A DNA stretch of 64,000 nt from Manis javanica (GCF_040802235.1 NC_133158.1:157492401-157556400), one strand, 5' to 3'; counted from the first letter of the stretch, positions 36,107-47,723 are shown. Numbers and translations are program-made. Notes: generated by a model from the letters alone, not told the origin.

Positions 36107-36125
36107 AAAAATAATAATAATAATA
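36107..36125. repeat. (AAT)n microsatellite before the ERV purine tract
   Basis: Six or so AAT units directly left of the GGAGAAA purine tract. Confidence 0.8.
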
Positions 36126-36132
36126 GGAGAAA

Positions 36133-36455
36133 TGTGGGATCAACATATAAATCAAGTACAAAAATCAAATGAATATTCATATTTGACCTGATGGTTTATA
36201 GGTCATATTGCATGATCAAAACCGAAAGTTTCTGTGATGACTGCCCTTGTACTGTTCACCATGTAAGAATTTATTCACTCTGTAAGAATTCGTTCACCAT
36301 GTAAGAACTTGTTCGTTATGCTTCAGAAGATTGGAGACTGACGAGAATTAGGCTTGAGATGGATTAATGATTGTACATTGAGCATTGACCCCCCTATACT
36401 GAATTTTATTGTTGTTAACAACCATTTGATCAATAAATATGAGAGATGCCCTCTC
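36133..36455 (+). mobile_element. Class II ERV LTR, U3-R part only
   Basis: Begins TGTGGG after a purine tract (AGGAGAAA), like the LTR at 41493. It ends after AATAAA plus 19 nt, where a poly(A) run starts, so U5 is absent. Loss of U5 exactly at a poly(A) is what a polyadenylated transcript would give. Confidence 0.78.
36432..36437 (+). terminator. LTR polyadenylation signal used at the transduction end
   Basis: AATAAA, with a run of A starting at 36456, the normal cleavage distance. Confidence 0.75.
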
Positions 36456-36500
36456 AAAAAAAAAAAAAAAAAAAAAAAAAAATAATTCCTCTGAAAAGTC

Positions 36501-36529
<29 letters not shown>
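36456..36529 (+). repeat. Two poly(A) tracts separated by about 19 bp
   Basis: A-run 36456-36482, then TAATTCCTCTGAAAAGTC, then A-run 36501-36529. The double tail suggests two successive polyadenylated events. The lysine-rich ORF here is an artefact of the A-runs. Confidence 0.85.
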
Positions 36530-36531
<2 letters not shown>

Positions 36532-36535
36532 TTTT
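36525..36535 (+). repeat. 3' target site duplication of L1 copy 3 plus transduced segment
   Basis: AAAAAGATTTT, identical to 27731-27741. The leading A residues merge with the tail, so the informative part is GATTTT. Confidence 0.7.
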
Positions 36536-36999
36536 ATTCTTCTGGATTTGAGTTGTGTGACATTTGTCAATTTTTTTTTTAATTTGCCACTTGTAAAATT
36601 TGTGATTTCTTTTATAAATCTAAAGCAATAGTCACCTTCACATCTAATTTTGAGCTACTTTTCTTAAAGGGGACTTGCAAAATCTGTGTGCTTCAGGATT
36701 TCAAAACCCAGACTCACCTTGAGCCTTGGTCACACTCTCTGGTCCTTGGACAGTCTTGCACACCAGACAGTGAGCTCCTTGAGCATCTGACCAAACCCCA
36801 TGATCCAGCAGCATTCAGTTCAAGGCCAGGTGCAGAAGCATCAGGACTGTTTGTAACACAGTCTAGTCCAAAATTTGTAACATTTGCTGTGAGAGGGAAT
36901 CGCCTACAACACTTCTTTTTAAGAGCTTTGTTCAGATATTACTTACATGCCATAACAACTCAGTGGTTTTTAGTATAGATACAGAGAGTTGTGCAACTG
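36536..36999. other. No recognised feature
   Basis: Pre-insertion flank of L1 copy 3. A 96-codon open frame at 36688-36978 resembles nothing I know. Confidence 0.4.
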
Positions 37000-37101
37000 T
37001 GTTAGTTTTCTAGAATTGTTACAACAAAATACCACAGACTAGGTGACTTGAACAACAAATATGTATTTCCTTGCAATTCTGGAAGCTAGAGCTCTGAGAT
37101 G
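37000..37101 (-). mobile_element. MLT1 LTR fragment
   Basis: The stretch tgttagttttctagaattgt, then aaaataccacagactaggtg, then gcaattctggaagctagag is the reverse complement of an MLT1 LTR 3' end. The 5' part of the LTR is missing. Confidence 0.8.
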
Positions 37102-37139
37102 ATATTCTCATAGCTCTACATAAACATCTATCTCTTACT

Positions 37140-37620
37140 ACTATTCTCAATGAGACCAAAGCTGAATTAAAACAATGGGGCTTATAAATAGCTACTGATA
37201 AAATACAAATACAATACCCAATGAATTACTTGGGGAATAAAATTCAAGAAAATTCAATAATCCCTTAGAAAATTCAGATAAGGAGAGATCATCTTAAAAC
37301 TAAATGATTTTCAAAAATTATTAGGAGATATCAGTTGGATCTGACAGTTACTAAGTATTCCTACTTATAAACTGCAACATCTCTTCAATACTTTGAAAAG
37401 ACCCTCAGGTCTTAATAGTCCTAGAGACTTAACCTTAAAAGCTGAAGAACTCAAGTAGGTAGAACAACACATTCAAAACAACTCAATTATCAAAAATTGA
37501 CTTACACAAACCTTTACTCTTATTAATTTACCTTGCTCCCCATTCAAAGCAGTCCTCTTAGGCCTGCACCACTTTCTCCTATGTAATGTAAATGAAGTCT
37601 GTAAGGCCATCAAGCTGAAA
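37140..37620 (+). pseudogene. Class II ERV pol fragment (RT thumb/connection)
   Basis: In the frame around 37293 the sequence reads LNDFQKLLGDI followed by an IPTY-containing segment, the pattern of betaretroviral RT C-terminal parts. In-frame stops and small shifts interrupt it. The upstream catalytic part is absent. Confidence 0.7.
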
Positions 37621-39132
37621 CGTCAAACCAACATGTAAATAACTCTGTTCTATTGACTCCTTTCTTTAGAGGCAGTCGTCCTGGGGCTAGGCATTTCGTT
37701 TTCTGCAGCCCCAGGGAAGCAAGACAGGCTTGTGACTAGGATCAAGGCTCTAACAGTGATAGGTCACACAGTCCCTGCACTTATCAGACAGGCAGGGGGC
37801 TCTTAAGGAATGACTAAAGTTCCAGGCAGAAAAAATTAGGAAAACTAACTGAGAGTAATTCAATCCCTAAACTCTAAAAAAGAAGTGTCTTATCTTTTAC
37901 ACACAAACCTGGCCTCAGTACAAACTCTCTGATTAGAGAGGCTTGGCCCCTGAAAGACATATGCAATATAATGTTAAGCAGCTAAATATATTTTGCCACA
38001 AGGAAAGAAGATAGTCAAAAGTCCCATGAACTACTACAATATGGAATTGGTTTTCTAAATTCTTTTAGTGAAAATCTATTCTACTTATTGGGTTCATCAT
38101 TATCTTTAAAAATTGGGAAGTTTTAAACTAGACTCCCTGAAATAAAAGAAATTTATCTTTTACAATGCAGGCTGGCTTTAAATAACTGGTGCTAGAATTG
38201 TACTTGCATTTCATTTCCAGTCCCCTGGACACACACAGTCCCTATCAGTTCAGAGCCTTCATTGGCCCTTTTAGTGTGGGGCTGTCTAAACCTTAACCCA
38301 GTTATGTAAACTGCTCGCCCTTAGAGTATATTCTTGAAAACTGAAGTACTTTTAATCAAATAAGCTAAAAGGAAAAAAGGCAATTGAATATTAGTAACTC
38401 AAATCTTTGCATCAGTTTGTCTGTGTATATGTTCTTTTATATGAAAAGTGTTGCTAACTGTAGTCATTACATCTCAATTCTGTATGTTGGTGTGTCTAAG
38501 TGTGTAAATGAAAAATATTTTTCTATCTCCGGATGATATTAGTAAAAATTGATTTAAAGACAAGCGCTTGTGAAAATTGGGCATTCTAAAACTTCCAGAA
38601 AATCTAATAAAAAATATTAAGCATTAATGCTAATTTAAGTTTAACTGAAACAGACATGTCTTTATAGCTATCAGCTGCCAAAGTTTACTTAAAGTCACTT
38701 CAGTTAATGTTACCTGTTAAATATTTCAAGAAGATGCTTAAAGAAAAGCTTGACTTTGATGTTTGGTAAAAGTTTTATAAGTAATCTAGCATAGTTGATA
38801 AAAATAGGTAAACAAGTGTAGCAACTGAACGTCTTAATAATAATACTGTATTACTGTATAACAGTGTATATATCTGCAAACAGCCTGAGAATTTTTGTGG
38901 TAACCCAAATTCTTAAAGTTTTGCTAAGTTATATAGACATATTTTATGCTTAATGAGAAATTGTGCTGTAAGGCACATTTCCAAAAATGATAAAATATGT
39001 TCATAGATGTATTAATCTGAAGAATGCTGGTGTAACAGTTTACAGTGGCCTATTTTTCAGTGTTCACTGAAGGTTAAAGTACCAAATGGTTTTAAGTTCT
39101 AATTAAAACTACTTAATATAATAAGGAAAACT

Positions 39133-39847
39133 GTCGGGAGCCGGTCAGAACCGCCCGCCTGATGACACGGTCCGGGCAGTCAGATGGCAGGGACCGCACA
39201 GCAGCCTTCCCAGAGGAGCAACCCCGATGTCCCTCCTGCTCAAAATGCCCCTCCTAATAAATTTGCTTATTTTGGTTTCAACTCAAACTGCTCCTGCAGA
39301 GAAGAGGCCATATCCAATTCTCCCTGAAAATTTTAGGTACTGGCCTTAAAGGAAATTGGAAAAAACACTACTGCCCTGGGACTACCCCCGATGATGGGAA
39401 AGTGAGACCCCATGAGAACTGAACCCAAGTTTATGGGGAAAAGATGGGAAATTACCTGGGTTGAGGTTCCTTCCCCCGCCCCTATGTGGCCTCCAAATAA
39501 CATATTCAATGATAATGGCAACAGGTGCGTACAGAGAACAAATGCTATTCTGTGGTTATCCAGCCAGAGAACAGCCTGGAAAACTATAAAACAAGAGAAA
39601 ACAGGGCACTACCTAACTCCAGATCAGAAAAATCTCCATTGTAAGTCTTACTGAAAATGGGTCCGAGGCACAGTCTGTAAAATTTGTCCCTGCCTGCCAA
39701 AAAATCATGTTATTTAAAGAGAGCGTCCTTCTTTCCTACTGGAGATGAAGAATGGGTGTATAACTATGAAAGAATGAGGGCCTTACATAAAAATAACAGA
39801 ATAGTGAACTTTAGATAGTCATCCGTAAAAAAAAAAAAAAAAAAAAA
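39133..39847 (+). other. ERV-derived env-like piece ending in an A-run
   Basis: Starts TGTCGGGAGCCGGTC, which resembles the first bases of some class II LTRs. It then reads in broken frames as a Pro/Trp-containing, env-surface-like segment (open 80 codons at 39412-39654). A 22-bp A-run (39828-39847 region) follows. The identity is uncertain: an env remnant, an LTR, or a processed ERV transcript are all possible. Confidence 0.4.
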
Positions 39848-40919
39848 ACCAAGAGTCTGGCACCTACCTAACCTTTGTGAGATTTTCTGGCTGCAATAAC
39901 TGAAAACCAAGCTTACTTAGAAACAAGTTAACTGCTAATAAGACCTGCCAAATGATGTCATTTCAGTCTCCAAACTCATGTAACCATGCTATGTGTCAAT
40001 TATATGATTAATATCTCTACTTTATGTAATCAAAAAATCAAACTGCTACTTTTCATTAAAGGTCAGGTTCAGCTTTTGCTAGTGTCTGTGTCCTCATTCA
40101 CTTCGTCAGTCGCCAACGCCGTCCATCCTTCAGGGACTCCTGGACTCGCTGGAGCTGGACTCCGGCAGAAAACATTTCTGTATGCTAAAGAATGTGTGTT
40201 TTAATAAGAGAAGGTATAAAGAATAGAAATGCATTGTACTGAAAGTAAAAGAAGATAACTTGTTCTTAAATACAGCTGGTTATTGACTGCTCAGGAAAAT
40301 AAAATCTTAATATTAAAAGACCTGTAAGCTAAGTGTTGTTAACAACTATGTAACCTTCTGTATTTGCTTTTAAACCTTATTATCATTCTGGTTAAATAAT
40401 AAGTGTTATTTAATAACTATAATTCTATTTAGGCAAGTGTCTTAAAAACTTTTGACAGCTTCCCAAGACCAAAAAAGAAAAAAAACTATTTTTACCTCTA
40501 GTTTACTCTGATATTTTCCAGAAGGCCCCTAGAACATGTCAGTGTAATTTCTTCTCCTCATAAAGGAAAATATTTGACTGATTTGGCTTATTTACCTGAT
40601 ATATACTTATCTGGAAAGTGCTGTCAAAAGGAATAATGCTAAATTTTATTACTGAATGTTTTTATATTACAGACATATCCAAATTTTCATATATCAACTG
40701 CCTTCAGTAAGCTCTCATCAGCTCCTTAACCACCGTCATTCATAAATCTTTTGTTATGTATAATTACTGTTTAATTACTCCTAAACTAGTAAAGAACTGT
40801 ATTTCAGCAGAAGGGTATTGGTTACATAAAATAAAGTAAACTAAAGAAAATCATTTTGTAGCTTTTTGTTTCAAGTGTTGCTGATAAAATGTTTTAAGCT
40901 TTTTCTCTTAAGCTGACTG
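39848..40919 (+). other. ERV-associated sequence, not assigned
   Basis: AT-rich. A GC-richer stretch with gtgtctgtgtcctcattcac and TCGTCAGTCGCC at 40080-40165 looks like an LTR R-U5 end, but no primer binding site follows. Confidence 0.3.
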
Positions 40920-41345
40920 ACAATGCTCCAGTTTACCTCTCTTCTACGCTAAAAAAAATTTTTCAGCTATATGATGTCACTCATAAAACAGGCATTACTT
41001 ACAATTCTATAGGTCAAGCTCTAATTGAACGTTGTCATCTTACTCTTAAGCATTATTTATTACAACAAAAAGGGGGATTACTCCCCAATATGATAAAATT
41101 AATGCAAATCAATGATTAATACATGCTGTACATATCCTTAATTCTGATCTTTTAAAGGGTGACAGACAATCAGCTTTGGAAGTGCATTTTCTGATAATAT
41201 TTTCTTCTCTGAAACAACAGCAGTTTCTTTGTGGTGGTCTCCAGTAGGTTCTTCACAATGGTATAAAGCTCATATCAAGGTGTGGGGCAAAGGGTTTGTT
41301 TCTGTTATTACAGAGGATCAATGCTTGATTTAGCTACCCAGAAAA
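40920..41345 (+). pseudogene. Class II ERV integrase C-terminal half
   Basis: Reads GQALIER in the catalytic-core end at about 41012-41032. After a short damaged part comes the C-terminal DNA-binding domain pattern (WYKAHIKVWGKGFVSV, then WLP) at about 41245-41330. Several stops are in frame. It is colinear with the transduced segment at 34650-34960. Confidence 0.75.
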
Positions 41346-41492
41346 TGAATTAAGATACAATATGAAGAACTTCCAACATCAACATCCTCTGGACGATCAT
41401 TCCAGAAGATGACCATCAAAAAACCTTTCATTAGAAATTGTCTACATATTGTACTCCTATATCTATGTACTACTTAAAAGAAAAGGGGGAAA

Positions 41493-41881
41493 TGTGGGTT
41501 TGGTGAGGTTAATACATAATTCAAGTAAGGTAGAAATCAAATGTATAAGCACACATGACTTGATTGTTTTTCCCACACACTCTGTTGATGCGTAATCAAG
41601 GACTGAGTGATGAGAACCAAAGCAATTCTCATGGCTCGGAGCCACCTTCACACAGTTTTGGTATCCTTGAGAAGTGTCACGTCCTTGGGCTAGACTCAAG
41701 GCTGGATAATGATGTTTGAGTTCATTGTAAGTTCATTTATTCAATAAATACAAGTAATGCCTTTTCAGCATTACTCTTGAGCTGTTACGCCTTGAGTCCC
41801 CTGGCTGGCCCTTTCAGATCTTCAATATCTCATCGAGTCTCCTCCCTTGTCTGCGGCTCCAAAGCAGGGAGGGGACTTACA
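41493..41881 (+). mobile_element. Class II ERV 3' LTR
   Basis: Preceded by the polypurine tract AAAAGGGGGAA (41480-41492 region). Begins TGTGGG and probably ends ...TTACA at 41881, so TGT...ACA ends. AATAAA lies at 41743-41748. About 390 bp. Confidence 0.75.
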
Positions 41882-42239
41882 AGAGCCTAGCACATGAAGT
41901 GGTCTCCTACCCGATAGGGCATGAGACTTCTCCCCAGCCCACAAACGCCATTCAGCTGGCAGCATAGGCAAAGAGCATCATGACAGGATACACACCCAAT
42001 CTGGAAATGTTCTTTGTCTCATGCACTGAAGAATGCTTCTCTAGAGGCATGACATCACTCAGCCTGGGAAAGCTCTTTCAAACAGTATCAGCTGGGGCCA
42101 GTGGAAACACAGGTCACAAGCTAAGACAAGCAGAAGAGCAGAAGAGCACTCCACAGGCTCTGAAATTCAGACAGTCATTGGAACCACAGCCTACTGAGTC
42201 AGGCTAAGGATAAACAGGGGACTGCCTGCTAAAAGAAAA
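41882..42239. other. No recognised feature
   Basis: Moderate GC, with a short open frame at 41980-42207. It may be the start of the L1M/HAL1-like material that follows, but I cannot support that. Confidence 0.3.
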
Positions 42240-44884
42240 AATTTAAATAGGACCCTGAGGGCCTCCATTAAAAATTGCCAAAATATCCAGGGTACATTGG
42301 AAAACCACCCATTATATAGGAAAATCACAAGTTGAATGAGAACAGAAAATTAATATACCAAGATGAATCAGATATTGGAGTGATCTTGTCAAAGATTTTA
42401 AAGCAACCATCATAAAAATTATTCTATAAGAAATTATAAATTCTTTTGAAACAATTGAAAAAGTAGAAAATCTCTACAGAAAAAGAGAAGTTACTTAAAG
42501 GAAACAAATGGAAATAATAGAACTGAAAAATACAGTAATAGATTAAATTATACTGTAGACATTATTTTGTATACATAGACAAGCTTATTCTAAAATTTAT
42601 TTATAAAGGCAAAGGCACAAGAATATCTAAAATAACCATGAAAAAAACAAAGATGTAAAAATTCATTTACCCAATATTAAGACCTAATATATCACTACAG
42701 TATTGAGGACTTGGTGATACTGGTGTAGGCATAGTCACATAGACCAATAGAACAGAATACAGAAGTGCCAAATTAATCCACAAAAGTTTGTTCAGCTGAA
42801 TTTTACAAAGGTGCAAAAGCCATTTAATTGAGGAAATACAATTTTTTCAAGAAATGGTGCTGGAGCAATTGGATATCCACAGGTAAAAATATAAACCTTG
42901 ACCTAAACCTCATACTTTACACAAAAATTAACTCACTGTGCATCAGATATGTAAGTGTCAAACAAAACTGTAAAATTTTTAGAAAAACTAATTTTCAGGA
43001 TCTATTATTACACAAAGAAATCTTAGACTTGACACTATCATAATCCATAAAAGAAAAAATCAATAAACTTGCCCTCATCAAAACTAAAAACCTTTACTCT
43101 ACAAAAACCCCATGAAAATAATGAAAAGGCAAGCTACAGACTGGGCAAAAAATTTTGCTAACTGCATATCCAAAAATGGTCAACTACCTATACTCTTTAA
43201 GGAACTCTCAAAATTCAAGAGTGAAAAGAGAAATGGTGATACAGAATTCCATACCAAGTGAAAATATGCTCAAAAATGAAGGTGGCATTAAGATATATTA
43301 AGCTAAAAGAAGATGAAGAGAATCTGTCACCACCATATTTAGACTACAAGAAATGTTAAGGTAAGTTTCCAGGCTAAAAGGAAATTAAACCAGCTGAACA
43401 CTATATCCATGAAGAATGAAGATGGTAGAAGTGTTAAATGGAAAGTCTTTTTTCTCTTAAGTACTTTAAGTACTTATGAATGTTTAAACCAAACATTTTA
43501 GACCTAGTGAAGTTTAAAACATGAAGATATACCACATGTGACAACTGTAGCATAAAGGATGGGAACAGAATAAACAGCCCCATATGTTTTCAATTTGTCT
43601 ATAGTAATATGAGTGGTATGATATTAATTTTAATAGGCTGTGAAAAGTTAAGATATGTACTATCATCCAGAAAAAAACCCTAAAAATTATATAAGTATAA
43701 TTATAGCTAAACATCCAATAGACTAATTGAAAGCCAGAAATTTTAAGCATGGATAAAAAAAACAAGACCTGACTATATACTACATATAGCTGTTGCAATT
43801 TAAAACAAAGATACCAGAACTGAAGTTAATGGATAGAAAAATATACAGAGATAACAATCAATATCAGATAAAGTAGACTTTAAGAAACAGATCAAATATA
43901 AAAAAAGACATGTCATAATAATAAAATATTCCACTATTTTGAATAAAGATATGAATAAAGAAAATACAGTCATCTTCAATGTATCTAAAAATAGAGCTTC
44001 AAAATTCAAGAAAAATTTAAAAGAACTAAAAGAAGACTAACAATTTCATAATCATAGTTGAAGATTATAAAAACATCTCTCTTAGCACTTGATAGAACAA
44101 TAAACAAACAAAAAGTAGCAGACTTAGAAGACCTGAACAATACTATTAACCAACTTACCTAATTGATATTTATAGAACACTATACCCAAGAACTACAGAA
44201 TACATGTTTTTTTTCCATTGCAAATGGTTCATTCACTAAGATAAACAATATGCTGGGCTCAATAAATTTGACAGTATTGGTTTCATACATAGTATACCCT
44301 CTGACCACTATAGGATTAAATTATGAAGTAGTAATAATAAAATATATTTAAACCAGTAAATATTTGAAAATTAAGACATTTCTAAGTAACCTATGGGTGA
44401 AAGGAAAAAATGGAAATTATAATTAATGATAACAATAGAACATAACAAAATTTGAGTGATGCATCTAAAATAGTGCTTTCAGGAAAATTCATATTTTAAA
44501 CATGTTAGAAATTTTCTATAAAGTGAATTATTTAAGGACATTAAGACTCTCAAAGTATACATGAGGAAGAAAATAGATATAAGATCAGAATTCAGTGAAC
44601 TATAAACATTAATAGAAAATATCAACAGAATTAATAAACCTAGCCAGACTTACCAAGAAGAAAAAAAATTGTGGTCATCAAAAATTGAAGAAATAAAGTA
44701 TATAAATGTCCTAAAAATATAACTGTACAATTTACCAAAACTGAGATAAGACGGACTGGAAAATATATATGGTCCTATATCAAATATAGGAATTAAATTT
44801 GTTATCAAAACTCTTCTACAAGGAAATCTCCAGGTAAAAATTGTTCACTGATGAATTCTATTAAACATTTAAGAACGAAATAAC

Positions 44885-45245
44885 ACCATGCAGAGAAAAT
44901 GGAAGTTCATATGTCCACGATCCTCATCTGACCCTAATCTATTTGCCCAGTGCACATGTGCAATGATGCAATGATTGGCCTACTGCAAAGACACATTCTT
45001 ATATACTTGTTGGCAATTAACCATGATTGTTTGTGTTGCTATATACAGACCTCCACCCGGTGCTCTTGGTGGAGGCTGAGACAGACTGTGGACTTGCTGG
45101 ATATGGACATGACTCAAACAGTGGAGCTGTCACCATGACAATGAAACTTGGTGTAAGACTTTTTATCTTCAATGACCCATTGTCCTTATTCAGTTTCACA
45201 GAATACAAAGTGAACTTGCCCAAAGCTGAAATCCTCTAGTGCTAC
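44885..45245. other. Unassigned insert inside L1M ORF2
   Basis: L1M ORF2 homology stops near 44885 and resumes near 45245. The insert is less A-rich than its surroundings and includes gcccagtgcacatgtgcaatgatgc and a 70-codon open frame (45027-45239). It matches no family I know. Confidence 0.45.
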
Positions 45246-45851
45246 ACACCAATATTCCAAAAACTTTTTGAGAAAACATAGGGAGAAGAAACACTTTACA
45301 ATTGGTTTTTTGAAGCTAGAATAACTCTAATATTGACAATTGATAAAAATATCACCCAACATAACCCACTCTAAACTGGTATTTTTCATAAAGCCACAAA
45401 AAATTTCTAGGAAGATGTTAGCAAATCAAGTCTAGCAATATATAGAGAAGAACACATACTGATCAAAGTAATTTATCCTAAGAATGCAAGTCTGGTTTCA
45501 CATTCATAAGTCAACCAATATAATTCATTATGAAAAACAATAAAAGACAAAAACAATACTATCATTCAAAAAGATTACAAAAAAGCATTTGACAAAATTG
45601 AACATTCACTTAACTCTCAGCAAACTACAAATAATCTGAAAAAACTACTTACTGCTGAAATATTGAGTGCTTTTTCACTAAAATCTGAAATCAGCCAGGA
45701 CACCAACTCCCACTATTTCTATTGAACCTTGTATTGGAGGTCTTAGCTGATTACTGTAAAACAACAAAAATATTTAAAAGGTCTAAAGTTCAAAAACAAT
45801 AAATAAAACTGTCTCTTTTGGTAGATGACGTAATTTTTAACATAGAAAAAA

Positions 45852-45860
45852 CAAAGGAAA
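45852..45860 (+). repeat. 5' target site duplication of L1 copy 4
   Basis: CAAAGGAAA, repeated at 52178-52186. Confidence 0.8.
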
Positions 45861-46833
45861 TGGAGGATTAAAGATGGCAGCGGAAGAAACGAGACAGAGG
45901 CTTCCTCCTAAAACCACATATAATACGAAAATATAATTAATACAACTAATCCTGAAAGAGCAACAGGAAGGAGGACTGCACCAGACTACATACACCTGGA
46001 ATAAAGAGCAGACTTCAAGGAACATGGTAATGTACCAAAGCTGTGACCCGGTGGGGCCCAAGCCCTTCCCCCACCCCAGCTCACTGGCTGGAGGAAGAGA
46101 AATGGAGCAGGGAGGGAGTGGAGGCCTGGGACTCCTGAATACCTAATTCCAAAGATCTGCTCTGGAAGCACAAACCTACATTTCATGGTGCTTTCATGAG
46201 ACTCACATGACTACTGGGTTGGAAAGTTAATACAGGCAGAGTTCCTGGGGAGACTGGGATTCCAGTCACTTGTGGAAAGCAGGGATCCATATCTATCTGT
46301 TCTAGGACAAAAGAAAGGTGGGCAGTCTGAGGGCTTTTCTTAACAAGGAAGCCCTTAGCAAGAGGGCTGCTAAAGGGGCAAGGACTGCACAGAGCTTACT
46401 GGCCAGGAGAAATGACAGGTAGACAAAATTGTCGGCCCATCAGGTTGGGAGCTTTCACAATTTCCGGGTGCTCCAGCTCCCTGGCTGGTGACACAAGTCC
46501 AAGGATCCCCTCTGTTATAGGCAGCCTACTGAGCCTTTCTCCCAGCCAGGCCCACCTGGCTCGCAAACCGGCAAACCCTACCCTGGCCTTAGGCCAACCA
46601 CAGGGAAGATCTGTCTACAGCAACGACAAATGCAAAGAATAGAGGCTTATACATGTGTGCTTGGCCCACTGGTTCAGGCAGTGGAGACAGGCATAGCAAC
46701 CGGGAAGCAGGAAAAAGCTCTTTCCTCCCCCCAGACACCAATACCATCTCCCTGCAACCCCCAGCATTGATTCAGGGGCTGAGCAGCTCTAGAGAGTAGA
46801 GCTTCTGGACACTATAGGGTGCCATATACAAAT

Positions 46834-47723
46834 ATGAAAAGTCCAAATGAACATGGTCCAGAGTAAAATTATTAATATAACTACCAAGAAAGACTTAAAT
46901 GACATGAACTTCGTGATTATTCCTGAAAGGGAGGTCAAAATAAAAATCATTAACATGCTCATGGAGGTATGAAAGATATTCAAAAACTCAGAAATCAATT
47001 CTACTCGGAGATCCAATTGTTAAAGAGAACAATGGAGGGTATTAAAAGCAGATTGGATATGGTGGAGGAGATGATAAATGAAATAGAAACTAGAGAAGAG
47101 GAATTCAAAGAAGCTGAGGCACAGAGAGAAAAAAGGATCTCTAAGAATGAAAGAATATTGAGAGAACTGGGCGACCAATCCAAATGGAAAAATATTCACA
47201 TTATAGGGATGCCAGAAGAAGAAGAGAGAAAGGGATAGAAAGTGTTTTTGGAGAGGTAATTGCTGAAAACTTCCCCAATCTGGGGAAGGAGATAGTTTCT
47301 CAAGCCATGGAGATCCACAGATCTCCCAACACAAGAGACCCAAGAAAGACAACACCAAAACATATAGTAATTAAAATGGAAAAGGTCAAGGATAAGGACA
47401 GACTATGAAAAGCAGCCAGAGAGAGAACCAAGATCACATACAAAGGAAAGCCCATCAGGCTAACATCAGTCTTCTCAGCAGAAACCTTACAGGCCAGAAG
47501 GGAGTGGTATGATGTATTTAATGCAATGAAGCAGAAGGGCCTGGAACTAAGATTACATTATCCAGCAAGATTATCATTTAAATTTGAAGGAGGGATTAAA
47601 CAATTTCCAGATAAGCAAAAGCTAAGAGAGTTTACCTCCCACAAACCATCTCTGCAGTCTATTTTGGAGGGACTGCTAAAGATGGAAGTGTTCCTAAAGT
47701 TGAATAGCTGTCACCAGAGGTAA
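46834..47723 (+). pseudogene. L1 copy 4 ORF1, broken
   Basis: Start ATG at 46834 aligned to copy 1. A TGA at about 46970 closes the first part. The coiled coil and RRM read at 46969-47238 (EEEERKG) and 47184-47408, and the C-terminal domain at 47400-47723 has RREW after QA and FPDKQKLREFTSHKPS. The normal TAG is lost and the reading runs on about 13 codons. Confidence 0.9.

Larger units (their letters stand above)
34650..36455 (+). mobile_element. Class II ERV 3' segment (integrase end, env remnant, LTR U3-R), probably transduced by L1
   Basis: Starts at GGGGGATTACTCC, which aligns with 41072 in the ERV further right, and stays colinear with it through the integrase C-terminal region (about 34815-34950, words WYRGHVKVW). 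It continues into an env remnant with a Trp-rich hydrophobic segment near 35370-35440, then a purine tract and an LTR that begins TGTGGG at 36133. The frames contain many stops, so nothing is coding. The segment ends exactly at a poly(A) tract downstream of the LTR polyadenylation signal, and a target site duplication matching the L1 5' flank follows at 36525. An ordinary old ERV that merely neighbours the L1 is the alternative. Confidence 0.8.
37130..41881 (+). mobile_element. Decayed class II (betaretrovirus-like) ERV
   Basis: Plus-strand provirus remnant: RT at 37140-37620, unassigned ERV-like sequence to 39130, an env-like piece at 39133-39790, integrase at 40920-41340, then a purine tract and the 3' LTR at 41493-41881. 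The env-like piece lies before the integrase, out of the usual gag-pro-pol-env order. It must come from another insertion or a rearrangement. No 5' LTR, gag or primer binding site was found. All frames are full of stops. Confidence 0.75.
42240..45860 (+). mobile_element. L1M sequence, left part (probably two overlapping L1M copies)
   Basis: 42240-42560 looks like an L1M/HAL1 ORF1 5' region. 42570-43215 is ORF2 C-terminal sequence (gaccaatagaacagaataca, then atggtgctggagcaattgga). 43215-43500 looks like an ORF1 end (ccataccaagtgaaaatatg). 43740-45850 runs through ORF2 endonuclease and RT. The order ORF2 end, then ORF1 end, then ORF2 implies two L1Ms in tandem or nested. The second one continues after 52178. 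An unassigned 360-bp insert lies at 44885-45245. Confidence 0.8.

Noticed and set aside
36446-36631. A lysine-rich small protein
   Set aside because: Produced by the two poly(A) tracts.
40080-40165. 5' LTR end plus primer binding site of the class II ERV
   Set aside because: The stretch looks like R-U5, but no tRNA-complementary TGG... site follows and its position within pol is wrong.
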